A stretch of DNA of 64,000 nucleotides from Elusimicrobium sp. GTDB lineage: Bacteria > Elusimicrobiota > Elusimicrobia > Elusimicrobiales > Elusimicrobiaceae. Each line of letters begins with the position of its first letter. Position 1 is the first letter of the stretch. Below the pieces are notes generated by a model. The model worked only from the letters and a program-made list of their open reading frames with translations. It had not been told where the DNA came from and made no database searches. Shown piece by piece: positions 25,205-32,739 of the stretch. The translations under genes and the position numbers were made by a program. Where the stretch lies: NCBI GenBank assembly GCA_015062115.1, contig SUVG01000008.1, forward strand, positions 1 to 64,000, read 5' to 3'.

Positions 25205-25720
25205 CTACTTGGCCGGGGCGATATCCTCTTCCGTTAATTGGCGGCACTCAATGCCGTTTTTCATCAGGAACACAATGCCTTCCTGGCTGCGGTCGTACAT
25301 ATTTTTATAGAACACTTTTTTGATGCCTGCGCTGACAATTACCTTAGCACAATGCACGCAAGGAGACCAGGTAACGTACACCGTTGCCCCTTGGGTGGCA
25401 ATGCCGTTTTTGGCGGCAAAAGCGATGGCGTTTTGTTCGGCATGGAGTTCGTTTTCAATAGACCATTTACCGTGCAAATCGTAGAAAGTGCGGCTGGCGG
25501 TAAAATCTTCGTAAGTGGCAAACTGGTCTTTGTATTCGGCTTCGTAAATATCGCGGAAGTTGTCTTCACAATGCAGTTGGCCCGTAGGGGTACCGTTAAA
25601 CCCAATGCTGATGACACGGTTATCCTTCACAAGTACCGCCCCTACCTGCAAACGGCAACAGGTAGATTGATCGGCCACCAATTCGGCCATTTTAATAAAA
25701 AGTCTGTGTTTATTTTTCAT
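25205..25720 (-). CDS. Deoxycytidylate (dCMP) deaminase family protein
   Basis: 171 residues. Zinc-dependent cytidine-deaminase fold: HAEQNAIAF supplies the zinc His and catalytic Glu, and PCVHCAKVI the two zinc Cys. The N-terminal AELVADQSTCCRLQVGAVLV and VISIGFNGTP are typical of dCMP deaminase/ComEB. It would convert dCMP to dUMP for dTMP synthesis. Probably transcribed with the TPR gene 40 bases downstream. Confidence 0.9.
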   Translation of the reverse strand: MKNKHRLFIKMAELVADQSTCCRLQVGAVLVKDNRVISIGFNGTPTGQLHCEDNFRDIYEAEYKDQFATYEDFTASRTFYDLHGKWSIENELHAEQNAIAFAAKNGIATQGATVYVTWSPCVHCAKVIVSAGIKKVFYKNMYDRSQEGIVFLMKNGIECRQLTEEDIAPAK

Positions 25721-25740
25721 AGTTTTCCCTTGTTAAAAAA

Positions 25741-26730
25741 TTAAATTTCAAGAGGGCCTTTAGGGCCTTTGCGCCAAATTTGGTTAAACTTGCCGGAAAG
25801 AGTCATGTTATAAGTTTTGGCGGCAGAAAGTTGGCGATATGCGGCAAATGTTCTGCTAAAAACCGCGTTTTCTTCCGAGGCCATAAATTGCAAAAGTTGA
25901 CCTGCCGTCAAGGCAGCGTTGGCTGCCGAGATTTGATAATTTTGGCGTACCAAACGGGTTTGTTTTGATTCCTGAAACAACCAATTGCGGGTAGGCTTAA
26001 TGGAAAGGAAAGCATCGTTGGCGGCTTCCAATTCGCTGAAGGCGGCTTCAAAATTTTCTCTTAAATAGGTAAAAATAGCCAGTTTTTCGGGGGTTTGTGC
26101 CCAGAAGATTTCCAATGTTTCCACCGGCAAAACGGAAAGTACTTTTTGCAAGGAGGAAGTGTAGGTGAAAATTTCCAACGGAGAAAGATTTTTTGTATCA
26201 ATAGATAACGGGGGCTCTATCCAAAACAGTTGGTTGTTGGCCTTCAGCATTACTACTCCTAACTCTTCTGTAATTTTGGAAGGCGTAACGGCGGAAACAG
26301 CTCCGTTTTGCACAAGAAACCTCCCCCAACTGTACAAAATACTTGTTTTTTGGAAATTTTGCATTTTCAATTCTACTTGTGCCTGTAAGGCGCTGTGTTC
26401 CCCGGAAGAAAAACCCTCCGCTCCTTTCGTAAGGGAGTTTATATCGGGTGTTTTTACCGCGGAAGGCGTAAGTTCCACCGGGCGGGCCAGGGGCTTAAGT
26501 TGTTCAATGCGGGCCAAATGATGTGTGTATTGAGATAAAAAGCGGGCGGAAGAATTTGCCATAATGGCCTGGCTTGCAGGGATCGTTATATGCGTTTTCG
26601 GCAAAACTTCTACGGCGGTTTTCCCGCCGCGTATGGCTTGTATTGTCGAGGGAAGGACTTTCCATTTTTGGGCAGCCCCGGGAAGGGCAAAACAACAAAT
26701 AATAAAAAGAGAAATAATAGATTTGTTCAT
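25741..26730 (-). CDS. Secreted protein of unknown function, 329 aa
   Basis: Read from the ATG at 26730; the open frame extends further but that part overlaps the DUF486 gene and the promoter. Signal peptide of about 20 residues (ends PGAAQ). The mature protein is largely helical (EQLKPLARPVELTPS, FEAAFSELEAANDAFL, QISAANAALTAGQLLQF). No family recognised. Its promoter (site c) puts the predicted transcription start at or within a base or two of the ATG, and there is no Shine-Dalgarno sequence, so the mRNA may be leaderless. Member of the proposed operator regulon. Confidence 0.7.
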   Translation of the reverse strand: MNKSIISLFIICCFALPGAAQKWKVLPSTIQAIRGGKTAVEVLPKTHITIPASQAIMANSSARFLSQYTHHLARIEQLKPLARPVELTPSAVKTPDINSLTKGAEGFSSGEHSALQAQVELKMQNFQKTSILYSWGRFLVQNGAVSAVTPSKITEELGVVMLKANNQLFWIEPPLSIDTKNLSPLEIFTYTSSLQKVLSVLPVETLEIFWAQTPEKLAIFTYLRENFEAAFSELEAANDAFLSIKPTRNWLFQESKQTRLVRQNYQISAANAALTAGQLLQFMASEENAVFSRTFAAYRQLSAAKTYNMTLSGKFNQIWRKGPKGPLEI

Positions 26731-26736
26731 ACTCGT

Positions 26737-26803
26737 ATTGTAAATCTTTTTACCGGGAGGAACAAGGGACAAAAGACCTATATTCCCGGGGCCTTTCGGC
26801 CTA
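26737..26803 (-). promoter_or_regulatory. Tandem inverted-repeat operators and promoter, site c
   Basis: Minus strand: operator 1 TAGGCCGAAAGGCCCC starting at 26803; operator 2 TAGGTCTTTTGTCCCTTGTT starting at 26780, exactly 23 bp later. -35 TTGTTC (26765-26760), 17-bp spacer, -10 TACAAT (26742-26737). Confidence 0.65.
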
Positions 26804-26809
26804 GGCGGG

Positions 26810-27148
26810 TTACCATTTCTTAAAAATAAAAAAGACGGCTCCCACCAAAAACAAAAAACCCACCAAGTGGTTCCACTTAAAAGTTTCCTTAAAATACAAA
26901 GCTGAAAACCCGGCAAAAACGGCTAGGGTAATAACTTCTTGCATTACTTTTAATTGCGTAACGGAAAAGTACTCGTTTCCCATACGGTTAGCGGGAACTT
27001 GCAAGCAATACTCAAAAAAAGCAATTCCCCAACTGATTAAGATAACTGCCCATAAAGCACGGCTCTTAAATTTTAAGTGTCCGTACCAGGCAATTGTCAT
27101 AAACAGGTTGGAGGCGCACAACAGTACAATAGGTTTCCACATATTCAT
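26810..27148 (-). CDS. DUF486 family (DMT-like) membrane protein
   Basis: 112 residues, four predicted membrane helices (about 4-22, 30-50, 68-86, 92-110). The sequence MTIAWYGHLKFK, SWGIAFFEYCLQVPANR and FKWNHLVGFLFLVGAVFF matches the widespread DUF486 family, distantly related to small multidrug-resistance type transporters. Transport substrate unknown. It lies upstream of the 26730 secreted gene, with the operator pair between them. Confidence 0.85.
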   Translation of the reverse strand: MNMWKPIVLLCASNLFMTIAWYGHLKFKSRALWAVILISWGIAFFEYCLQVPANRMGNEYFSVTQLKVMQEVITLAVFAGFSALYFKETFKWNHLVGFLFLVGAVFFIFKKW

Positions 27149-27217
27149 ATTATATATAATCCGTACGGTCGGCTGAGAAAATTATTATAATAAAAAAGTA
27201 TTTTACAGGAGGTTTTT

Positions 27218-27997
27218 ATGAATAAGCGCGGTAGTTTTATAATGGGGTTGGCCGTGGTTGTGATAGGTGCTATGTTTTTGGCCACCTTGGTGACTTTCGG
27301 TTTTTATTTATTCTTGGGAGAAGGCCAAAAAACCACCCCGGCAGAGGTAGCCCAAACCGAAGAGGCGTCAACTCCTTTTGGACAAGATTTTTCTTCTTCT
27401 TCTTCTTCTTCTTCTCAACAGGAAGAGTTTGTTTCCCAAGGCACACCTCAGGGGCTTGCGGAACTCGCGCTTTCCCCCCGTTTGCGTTTTGAGCGTTCTG
27501 ATACCGCATGCTATATTAGTATCAGCAAGGGTGAAGGAAACTTTCCTTGTAAAATGGAACGGCGCTCCGACGGGAGAGTGGAGGAATATAAACTGTTTCC
27601 CACCGGGGCGCTAAACCGCACCACCTACAACCCGGCCGGTGAAATGTTGGAAGTAGTCGGTCTTAACCCGGACGATACCGTTTCTTTTCGTCATGATAAG
27701 AAAACTTTTTTCTTTTATGACGGCCCGGAGGGTACCGTTTCTCAAATAACTTTTGTTTTAGGCCCGGGGCCCGAGGGTACACATCGCCAAGCGGTAGATG
27801 TCATTTATTACAACCCGGACGGGACCGTGCGCGAATGTAACTGTTATTCCGGCGATTGTTGCTCTAACCCCATGTATAGTTTGGAGGGAAAACCCAACAC
27901 CTATTGTAAAATGTATCCGCTGGATGAGGATATTTGTATGTTTGAAAAGACTTCTTTCCCGCCGGTTTCCGCAAAAAATTTACCTGCTAAGCAATAA
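27218..27997 (+). CDS. Membrane-anchored protein with poly-Ser tract, unknown function
   Basis: 259 residues, AGGAGG ribosome site. One N-terminal membrane helix (about 8-32, LAVVVIGAMFLATLVTFGFYLF) anchors an exported domain. A (TTC)n-type microsatellite at 27390-27415 encodes about nine consecutive Ser. The remainder contains YxxDG units (YNPAGEMLEVVGLNPDDTV, YYNPDGTVRECNCYSGDCC), reminiscent of MORN_2/YwqK repeats, and several Cys near the C-terminus. Function unknown. A terminator follows. Confidence 0.65.
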   Translation: MNKRGSFIMGLAVVVIGAMFLATLVTFGFYLFLGEGQKTTPAEVAQTEEASTPFGQDFSSSSSSSSQQEEFVSQGTPQGLAELALSPRLRFERSDTACYISISKGEGNFPCKMERRSDGRVEEYKLFPTGALNRTTYNPAGEMLEVVGLNPDDTVSFRHDKKTFFFYDGPEGTVSQITFVLGPGPEGTHRQAVDVIYYNPDGTVRECNCYSGDCCSNPMYSLEGKPNTYCKMYPLDEDICMFEKTSFPPVSAKNLPAKQ

Positions 27998-28003
27998 AAA
28001 ACT

Positions 28004-28028
28004 CCCCGGTTTAAGCCGGGGCGTTTTT
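28004..28028 (+). terminator. Intrinsic terminator
   Basis: CCCCGGTTTAAGCCGGGG followed by CGTTTTTTT. Confidence 0.9.
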
Positions 28029-28133
28029 TTACCTTAAAAATTGCAATAAAAAATCTACCGGAAGTGTTTGATAATAAGCGGCTATTGTTTCGCTTTATTT
28101 TTATTTCCACCCCTATGGGGCAAATTATATAAT

Positions 28134-29510
28134 ATGAATATGAATTATCAAAAATTGTTTCCGCTTTTTTTACTTTTATTGCCGCTCTGTTTGCAAGCAG
28201 AACCGGACGATTTGCTCCGCTCCTCGGGATTAGTGCCGCAGACCGAAGTTTTATCGCCTGAAGACAAACATACCCCCCCGTTGGACGAGCAGGCTACCCC
28301 CCTGCCGGACATCAACGGTATTCTTACTTTGGAAGATTGTATTAAAATTGCTCTTTCCAACAGCCCTAAAGCCGTTAGTGCCCAAATAGCGGCTGAAGAA
28401 GCGCAAATCAGCGTTAATTTGGCCAAGGGCGAATTTTTGCCCACGCTGACCGCCGGAGCCAGCCAAGGCTATAATGTAACCAAGGCCGACACTTTACCCA
28501 CTAGCGACCACGGCTCCAGCCAACTTTATGCCCAGGCGCAACTGGCTATCAGCGGTATTACGGATAAAGTGCGTAGCGTAAAAATCCGCAATTTGGAATT
28601 GGAACAAGCCAAACTGAATTTAACCAATACCACTAACGACATCAGCCGCACGATTAAAAAATACTACTATGCGTTGCTTTCTGCCAAAAGGGCGGTGGCT
28701 ATCCGTACCCAATCGCGCGATTTGTACCAAGACCAATACGAACGCGCCGCAGAATACTACCGCTTGGGGTTGCGCCCGAAGGTAGATGTTACCACGGCCG
28801 AGGTAAACTTGAACAACGAAGATTTGCGTTTAATTCGCGCAAAGAACTTGGTGAAAACCGCTTCGGCCAATTTGGCCAATGCCATGGGGATAACCACTTC
28901 TAACACCCTAAACATTACCGAAATTGCCGATATTGCCCCTTTTGAAACTCCTTTTAATGTGGCGGTGGAAATTGCCTATGCCAACCGTCCCGATGTGCAA
29001 TCGGCCCAAACCAATTTGAAAATCAGCCAAATAAAAGTAAACCAAGCCAAAGCGGGGTTTTTCCCCACTTTCTCTTTCTCGGCAGGTTTTTCCAAAAGCG
29101 GAGAAGATTTTTACTTGGATAACGAACAAACCAAGTTAATGGCTTCGGTGGAAATTCCTATTTTCAGTGCTTTCAAAACATATAACGGTTATAAACAAGC
29201 CAAGTTGTCCTTCCAAAAAACGCTGAATAATAACCGCAGTTTGTTAAACGATGTATTTTTGGAAGTGCAAAGTGCATATATTAAAATGCAGGAAGCGGCG
29301 GAAAGTATCCCGATAGCGGAACTTAATGTGGAAAAAGCCAAAGAAAATTTGGATCTTTCCCGCGGGAGATACAACGAAGGTATCGGCGATATTATTGAAC
29401 TGAAAGATGCCGAAGTAGCCTATACGGACGCCGAACTGAGCCTGGTAACCGCCCGGTACGATTATGCTTCTGCCGTGGCCGATTTGAAACAAGCAATGGG
29501 GACGAACTAA
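28134..29510 (+). CDS. TolC-family outer-membrane efflux protein
   Basis: About 458 residues from ATG 28134 (an ATG at 28140 is equally possible; the open frame begins at 28068 but the extra part is not signal-like). Signal peptide ends CLQA/E. The two-fold repeated outer-membrane efflux protein domain is clear: LTLEDCIKIALSNSPKAVSA near the start and long alpha-helical heptads (LEQAKLNLTNTTNDISRTIK; ELKDAEVAYTDAELSLVTAR). It forms the outer channel for the adaptor and ABC genes that follow after three bases. Confidence 0.92.
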   Translation: MNMNYQKLFPLFLLLLPLCLQAEPDDLLRSSGLVPQTEVLSPEDKHTPPLDEQATPLPDINGILTLEDCIKIALSNSPKAVSAQIAAEEAQISVNLAKGEFLPTLTAGASQGYNVTKADTLPTSDHGSSQLYAQAQLAISGITDKVRSVKIRNLELEQAKLNLTNTTNDISRTIKKYYYALLSAKRAVAIRTQSRDLYQDQYERAAEYYRLGLRPKVDVTTAEVNLNNEDLRLIRAKNLVKTASANLANAMGITTSNTLNITEIADIAPFETPFNVAVEIAYANRPDVQSAQTNLKISQIKVNQAKAGFFPTFSFSAGFSKSGEDFYLDNEQTKLMASVEIPIFSAFKTYNGYKQAKLSFQKTLNNNRSLLNDVFLEVQSAYIKMQEAAESIPIAELNVEKAKENLDLSRGRYNEGIGDIIELKDAEVAYTDAELSLVTARYDYASAVADLKQAMGTN

Positions 29511-29513
29511 TCT

Positions 29514-30767
29514 ATGAAAAACTTACTTAATAAAATTAAAAATTTTTGCGGCCGCTTGTGGCGCAAATTCAAACAACTGGGGTTTTGGAAAAAAGCCTTG
29601 GTTATCGTGGGGCTTTTGCTTTTAGCCTGGGGTGTTAAATCTATCCTTTTCCGCCAACCGTCTGTTCCTCTTTTTAAGACGGTGCGGGTAAGAACGGGCG
29701 ATATTATGGATATTGTGGAAGCTTCCGGGCCGATTAACCCTGTTAATACCACTCAGATCGGGGCTTTGGTATCCGGCGAGATTTTGAAAATCTATGTAGA
29801 TTACAACAGCGAAGTGAAAAAAGGCGATTTGATGGCTGTTATCGACCAAACCCAAATTTTAGCCTCTTTGGAAGAAGCCAAAGCCAGCCTTTCTTCCGCT
29901 AAAGAAAGTTTGGCCTCTGCCGAGGTTTCGTACCGCTTAGCAAGTAAAAACTACGAGCGTTACCAAGCCTTGTACGAAAAAGACTATGTTTCCAAAGTAA
30001 ACTTGGAAGAGTATGAACTTGCTTATGTAAATGCCAAAAGTAACTTAAATTCTGCCCAAGCCCGTGTGGTGCAAGCCCAATCTAATTTAGACACAGCCGA
30101 AAAGGATCTTTCTAACACCAAAATCGTTTCCCCGATTGACGGCATGGTACTGACCCGTAAAGTAAGCGAAGGGCAAACCATTACGGCGGGTTTCTCCACT
30201 CCGGAACTGTTTGTGGTGGCGCAAGATTTAACCAAAATGCAAATTGAGGCCAAAGTATCCGAAGCCGATATTGTTAAAATCGCTCCCGGTCAATCGGCCG
30301 ATTTTACCTTGGACGGTTATGTGGGAGAAGCGTTTCACGGAACGGTACGCCAAGTTCGCACGAACTATGTAGATTCTTCTGGTTCCTCGGCGGGTTCTTC
30401 CAGCACTACTTATACGGTAATTATAGATGTGGATAACCAAGATTTGCGCTTAAAACCCGGTATGACCGCCACCCTTACGATTCGTACGCAAGACAAAAAA
30501 GGGGTACTGGTGGTACCTAACGAAGCCTTGCGTTTCTCCCCCTCTACCAATCTTGGGAAGTTTGAAAAGACGGGCGTTTGGACTTTAGAGCCCGGTAAAG
30601 AACCTAAACGGGTAGATGTAACCATTGGGATTATTGCCACCAAACAAACGGAAATCACCGGTGGCGAAATTAAGGAAGGCGATGTCGTTATCGTAGGCGA
30701 AAATAACTTAAAAGCCATGCCCACACAAGCTATGGGTATGGGCCGCCCCGGACGCCGCCGCCGCTAG
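29514..30767 (+). CDS. Periplasmic adaptor (membrane fusion protein, MacA/YknX type)
   Basis: 417 residues. N-terminal membrane helix (about 23-44), lipoyl/barrel-sandwich halves (IGALVSGEILKIYVDYNSEVKKGD and ISPIDGMVLTRKVSEGQ type), an alpha-helical hairpin with heptads (SLEEAKASLSSAKESLASAE), a beta-barrel domain and the C-terminal membrane-proximal part ending in Arg-rich GRPGRRRR. Links the TolC-like channel to the ABC transporter. Next gene follows after 11 bases with an AGGAGG site. Confidence 0.93.
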   Translation: MKNLLNKIKNFCGRLWRKFKQLGFWKKALVIVGLLLLAWGVKSILFRQPSVPLFKTVRVRTGDIMDIVEASGPINPVNTTQIGALVSGEILKIYVDYNSEVKKGDLMAVIDQTQILASLEEAKASLSSAKESLASAEVSYRLASKNYERYQALYEKDYVSKVNLEEYELAYVNAKSNLNSAQARVVQAQSNLDTAEKDLSNTKIVSPIDGMVLTRKVSEGQTITAGFSTPELFVVAQDLTKMQIEAKVSEADIVKIAPGQSADFTLDGYVGEAFHGTVRQVRTNYVDSSGSSAGSSSTTYTVIIDVDNQDLRLKPGMTATLTIRTQDKKGVLVVPNEALRFSPSTNLGKFEKTGVWTLEPGKEPKRVDVTIGIIATKQTEITGGEIKEGDVVIVGENNLKAMPTQAMGMGRPGRRRR

Positions 30768-30778
30768 GAGGTAACGCT

Positions 30779-31462
30779 ATGGCGCTTATTGATACGCGGG
30801 ATTTGTATAAGATTTATCAATTAGGTGATGTGGAAGTGCGCGCCCTAAACGGGGTGAGTGTTTCCATTGAGCAAGGCGAGTTTGTAGCGGTCATGGGGCC
30901 TTCCGGCTCGGGTAAATCTACTTTTATGAACATTTTGGGGTGTTTGGATAAACCCACTCGCGGGACTTATATGTTGGACGGGATTGATGTAACCTCCACC
31001 GATTTGGCCCAGTTGGCAGGTGTGCGGAACCGAAAAATCGGTTTTGTGTTCCAAGGGTTTAACCTCATTAAGCGTACCACTGCTTTAGAAAATGTGGAAC
31101 TTCCTATGATTTACAACAAAACGCCCGCTCATTTGCGCCGAGAAAAAGCCATGGCCGCCTTAAAAGCGGTAGGGCTTGAACAGCGCGCCGATCATTTGCC
31201 TAATCAACTGTCCGGCGGGCAACAGCAGCGGGTTGCCATTGCGCGCAGTTTGGTGTGCGACGCTCCCATTATTTTTGCCGACGAGCCTACCGGAAATTTA
31301 GATACCAAAATGAGTATTGAAGTGATGGAACTCTTTACGCGCTTAAATAAAGAAATGGGTAAAACCATTATTCTTATTACGCACGAGCCGGATATCGCGG
31401 AATATGCGTCCCGCTTAATCAAGTTCAAAGACGGTAAGAAAGTGAGCGATGAGGTGAAATAA
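30779..31462 (+). CDS. ABC transporter ATPase (MacB/LolD/YknY type)
   Basis: 227 residues. Walker A GPSGSGKST near residue 41, Q-loop FQGFNL, signature LSGGQQQRVAIARSL, Walker B IIFADEP with TGNLD, and switch His in ILITHEPD. This class powers MacB-like mechanotransmission rather than transmembrane translocation. In typical MacB the ATPase is fused to the permease; here it is a separate gene, as in YknXYZ systems. Confidence 0.95.
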   Translation: MALIDTRDLYKIYQLGDVEVRALNGVSVSIEQGEFVAVMGPSGSGKSTFMNILGCLDKPTRGTYMLDGIDVTSTDLAQLAGVRNRKIGFVFQGFNLIKRTTALENVELPMIYNKTPAHLRREKAMAALKAVGLEQRADHLPNQLSGGQQQRVAIARSLVCDAPIIFADEPTGNLDTKMSIEVMELFTRLNKEMGKTIILITHEPDIAEYASRLIKFKDGKKVSDEVK

Positions 31463-31463
31463 T

Positions 31464-32690
31464 ATGTGGGATAGTTTTTTAGCCATTTTCAAAATTTCCT
31501 TAAAAGCTATTTTTGCCAACAAAATGCGCGCGGCGCTGACCAGTTTGGGAATTATCATCGGTGTGGCGGCGGTAATAACGGTGTTGGCCGTGGGTTCTGC
31601 CACCAAAAAAAGTATTGCGGATCGATTTTCCAACATGGGGACAAACATTATTTTCTTGCGCCAGCCGTGGGATTTAGATGAAAGTATTTCCTCTCCCAAA
31701 GATGTTACGATGGAAGATGTCCTTGCTATTCGGAAAGTAGGCGGGGTGTCGGCTGCGGCCCCTTATATCCAAACCAGTTTTGATGTTAAATACAAAAATA
31801 CGAGTGTCGGGTTAAGTGTGTTGGCCACCGATACGGATATTTTAAAAGCGTATGATTGGTCTGTGGAAAACGGTCGCGCTTTTACGGAGCGGGAAATTTC
31901 TTCTTATGCTCAGGTGATGATTATTGGGGCGACTTCCGCACAAACGATTTTTGGAGATGTTGACCCGCTCAATAAGACGGTCGTTTTAGATGGTATCCCC
32001 TTCAAAGTAGTGGGCGTAACCAAAAAAACGGGTTCCAGCGGGTTTGGGTTTAACATTGACGAGGGGGCTCTGATCCCTTATACAACCGGAAAAGTAAAAA
32101 TGAATGCCGGCTGGAATAGTTCCAATCGTCGCGCGCTAGACCGGGTGGTTATTAAAGTAGATGATTTTAATGCCATTGAGAACACAAAAGTAGATATCGC
32201 TAATACTGTACGCAATACTCACCGTATTCACCCCCTGGGAAAAGATGATTTCCAGTTAGATGACATGGCCTCCTTCGTGGAGCAGGCAAAAAGCACTGCC
32301 ACTACGATGAGTTTGTTCCTGGGAATTATCGGGGCGGTTTCGTTGATTGTAGGCGGGATTGGGGTTATGAACATTATGTTGGTGTCCGTAACGGAAAGAA
32401 CCCGCGAAATCGGTATCCGTATGGCTATCGGGGCTACCAGTTGGAACATCCGTATGCAATTTTTGGGCGAGGCGGTTACCTTATCTTGTATGGGTGGCTT
32501 GGTAGGTATTATTTTGGGTGTAATATTTACCGTATTTGTGGCAAAATATATGTCCTTACAGGCAGAATTGAGCGTTTGGGCGGTGTTGGTTTCGGCGGGA
32601 TTTTCTGCAGCGACAGGCGTATTTTTTGGCTTTTATCCGGCTTATAAAGCCTCCAAACTTACCCCCATCGACGCCTTGCGTTACGAATAA
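31464..32690 (+). CDS. ABC transporter permease (MacB/FtsX type)
   Basis: 408 residues. One N-terminal membrane helix (ALTSLGIIIGVAAVITVLAVG), a large periplasmic domain (about 45-275) and three C-terminal helices with the FtsX signature (GGIGVMNIMLVSVTERTREI; IGATSWNIRMQFLGEAV), ending in YPAYKASKLTPIDALRYE. Last gene of the TolC-adaptor-ATPase-permease operon, which likely exports a peptide, lipoprotein-like molecule or toxic compound across both membranes. Confidence 0.95.
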   Translation: MWDSFLAIFKISLKAIFANKMRAALTSLGIIIGVAAVITVLAVGSATKKSIADRFSNMGTNIIFLRQPWDLDESISSPKDVTMEDVLAIRKVGGVSAAAPYIQTSFDVKYKNTSVGLSVLATDTDILKAYDWSVENGRAFTEREISSYAQVMIIGATSAQTIFGDVDPLNKTVVLDGIPFKVVGVTKKTGSSGFGFNIDEGALIPYTTGKVKMNAGWNSSNRRALDRVVIKVDDFNAIENTKVDIANTVRNTHRIHPLGKDDFQLDDMASFVEQAKSTATTMSLFLGIIGAVSLIVGGIGVMNIMLVSVTERTREIGIRMAIGATSWNIRMQFLGEAVTLSCMGGLVGIILGVIFTVFVAKYMSLQAELSVWAVLVSAGFSAATGVFFGFYPAYKASKLTPIDALRYE

Positions 32691-32703
32691 TTTGGGAACT
32701 ATA

Positions 32704-32739
32704 CAAAAAAGGCTCGGTATTTTTACCGAGCCTTTTTTT
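32704..32739 (+). terminator. Bidirectional terminator
   Basis: GGCTCGGTA/TACCGAGCC with loop TTTTT... and A6/T7 flanks, between convergent permease and MFS-fusion genes. Confidence 0.9.
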
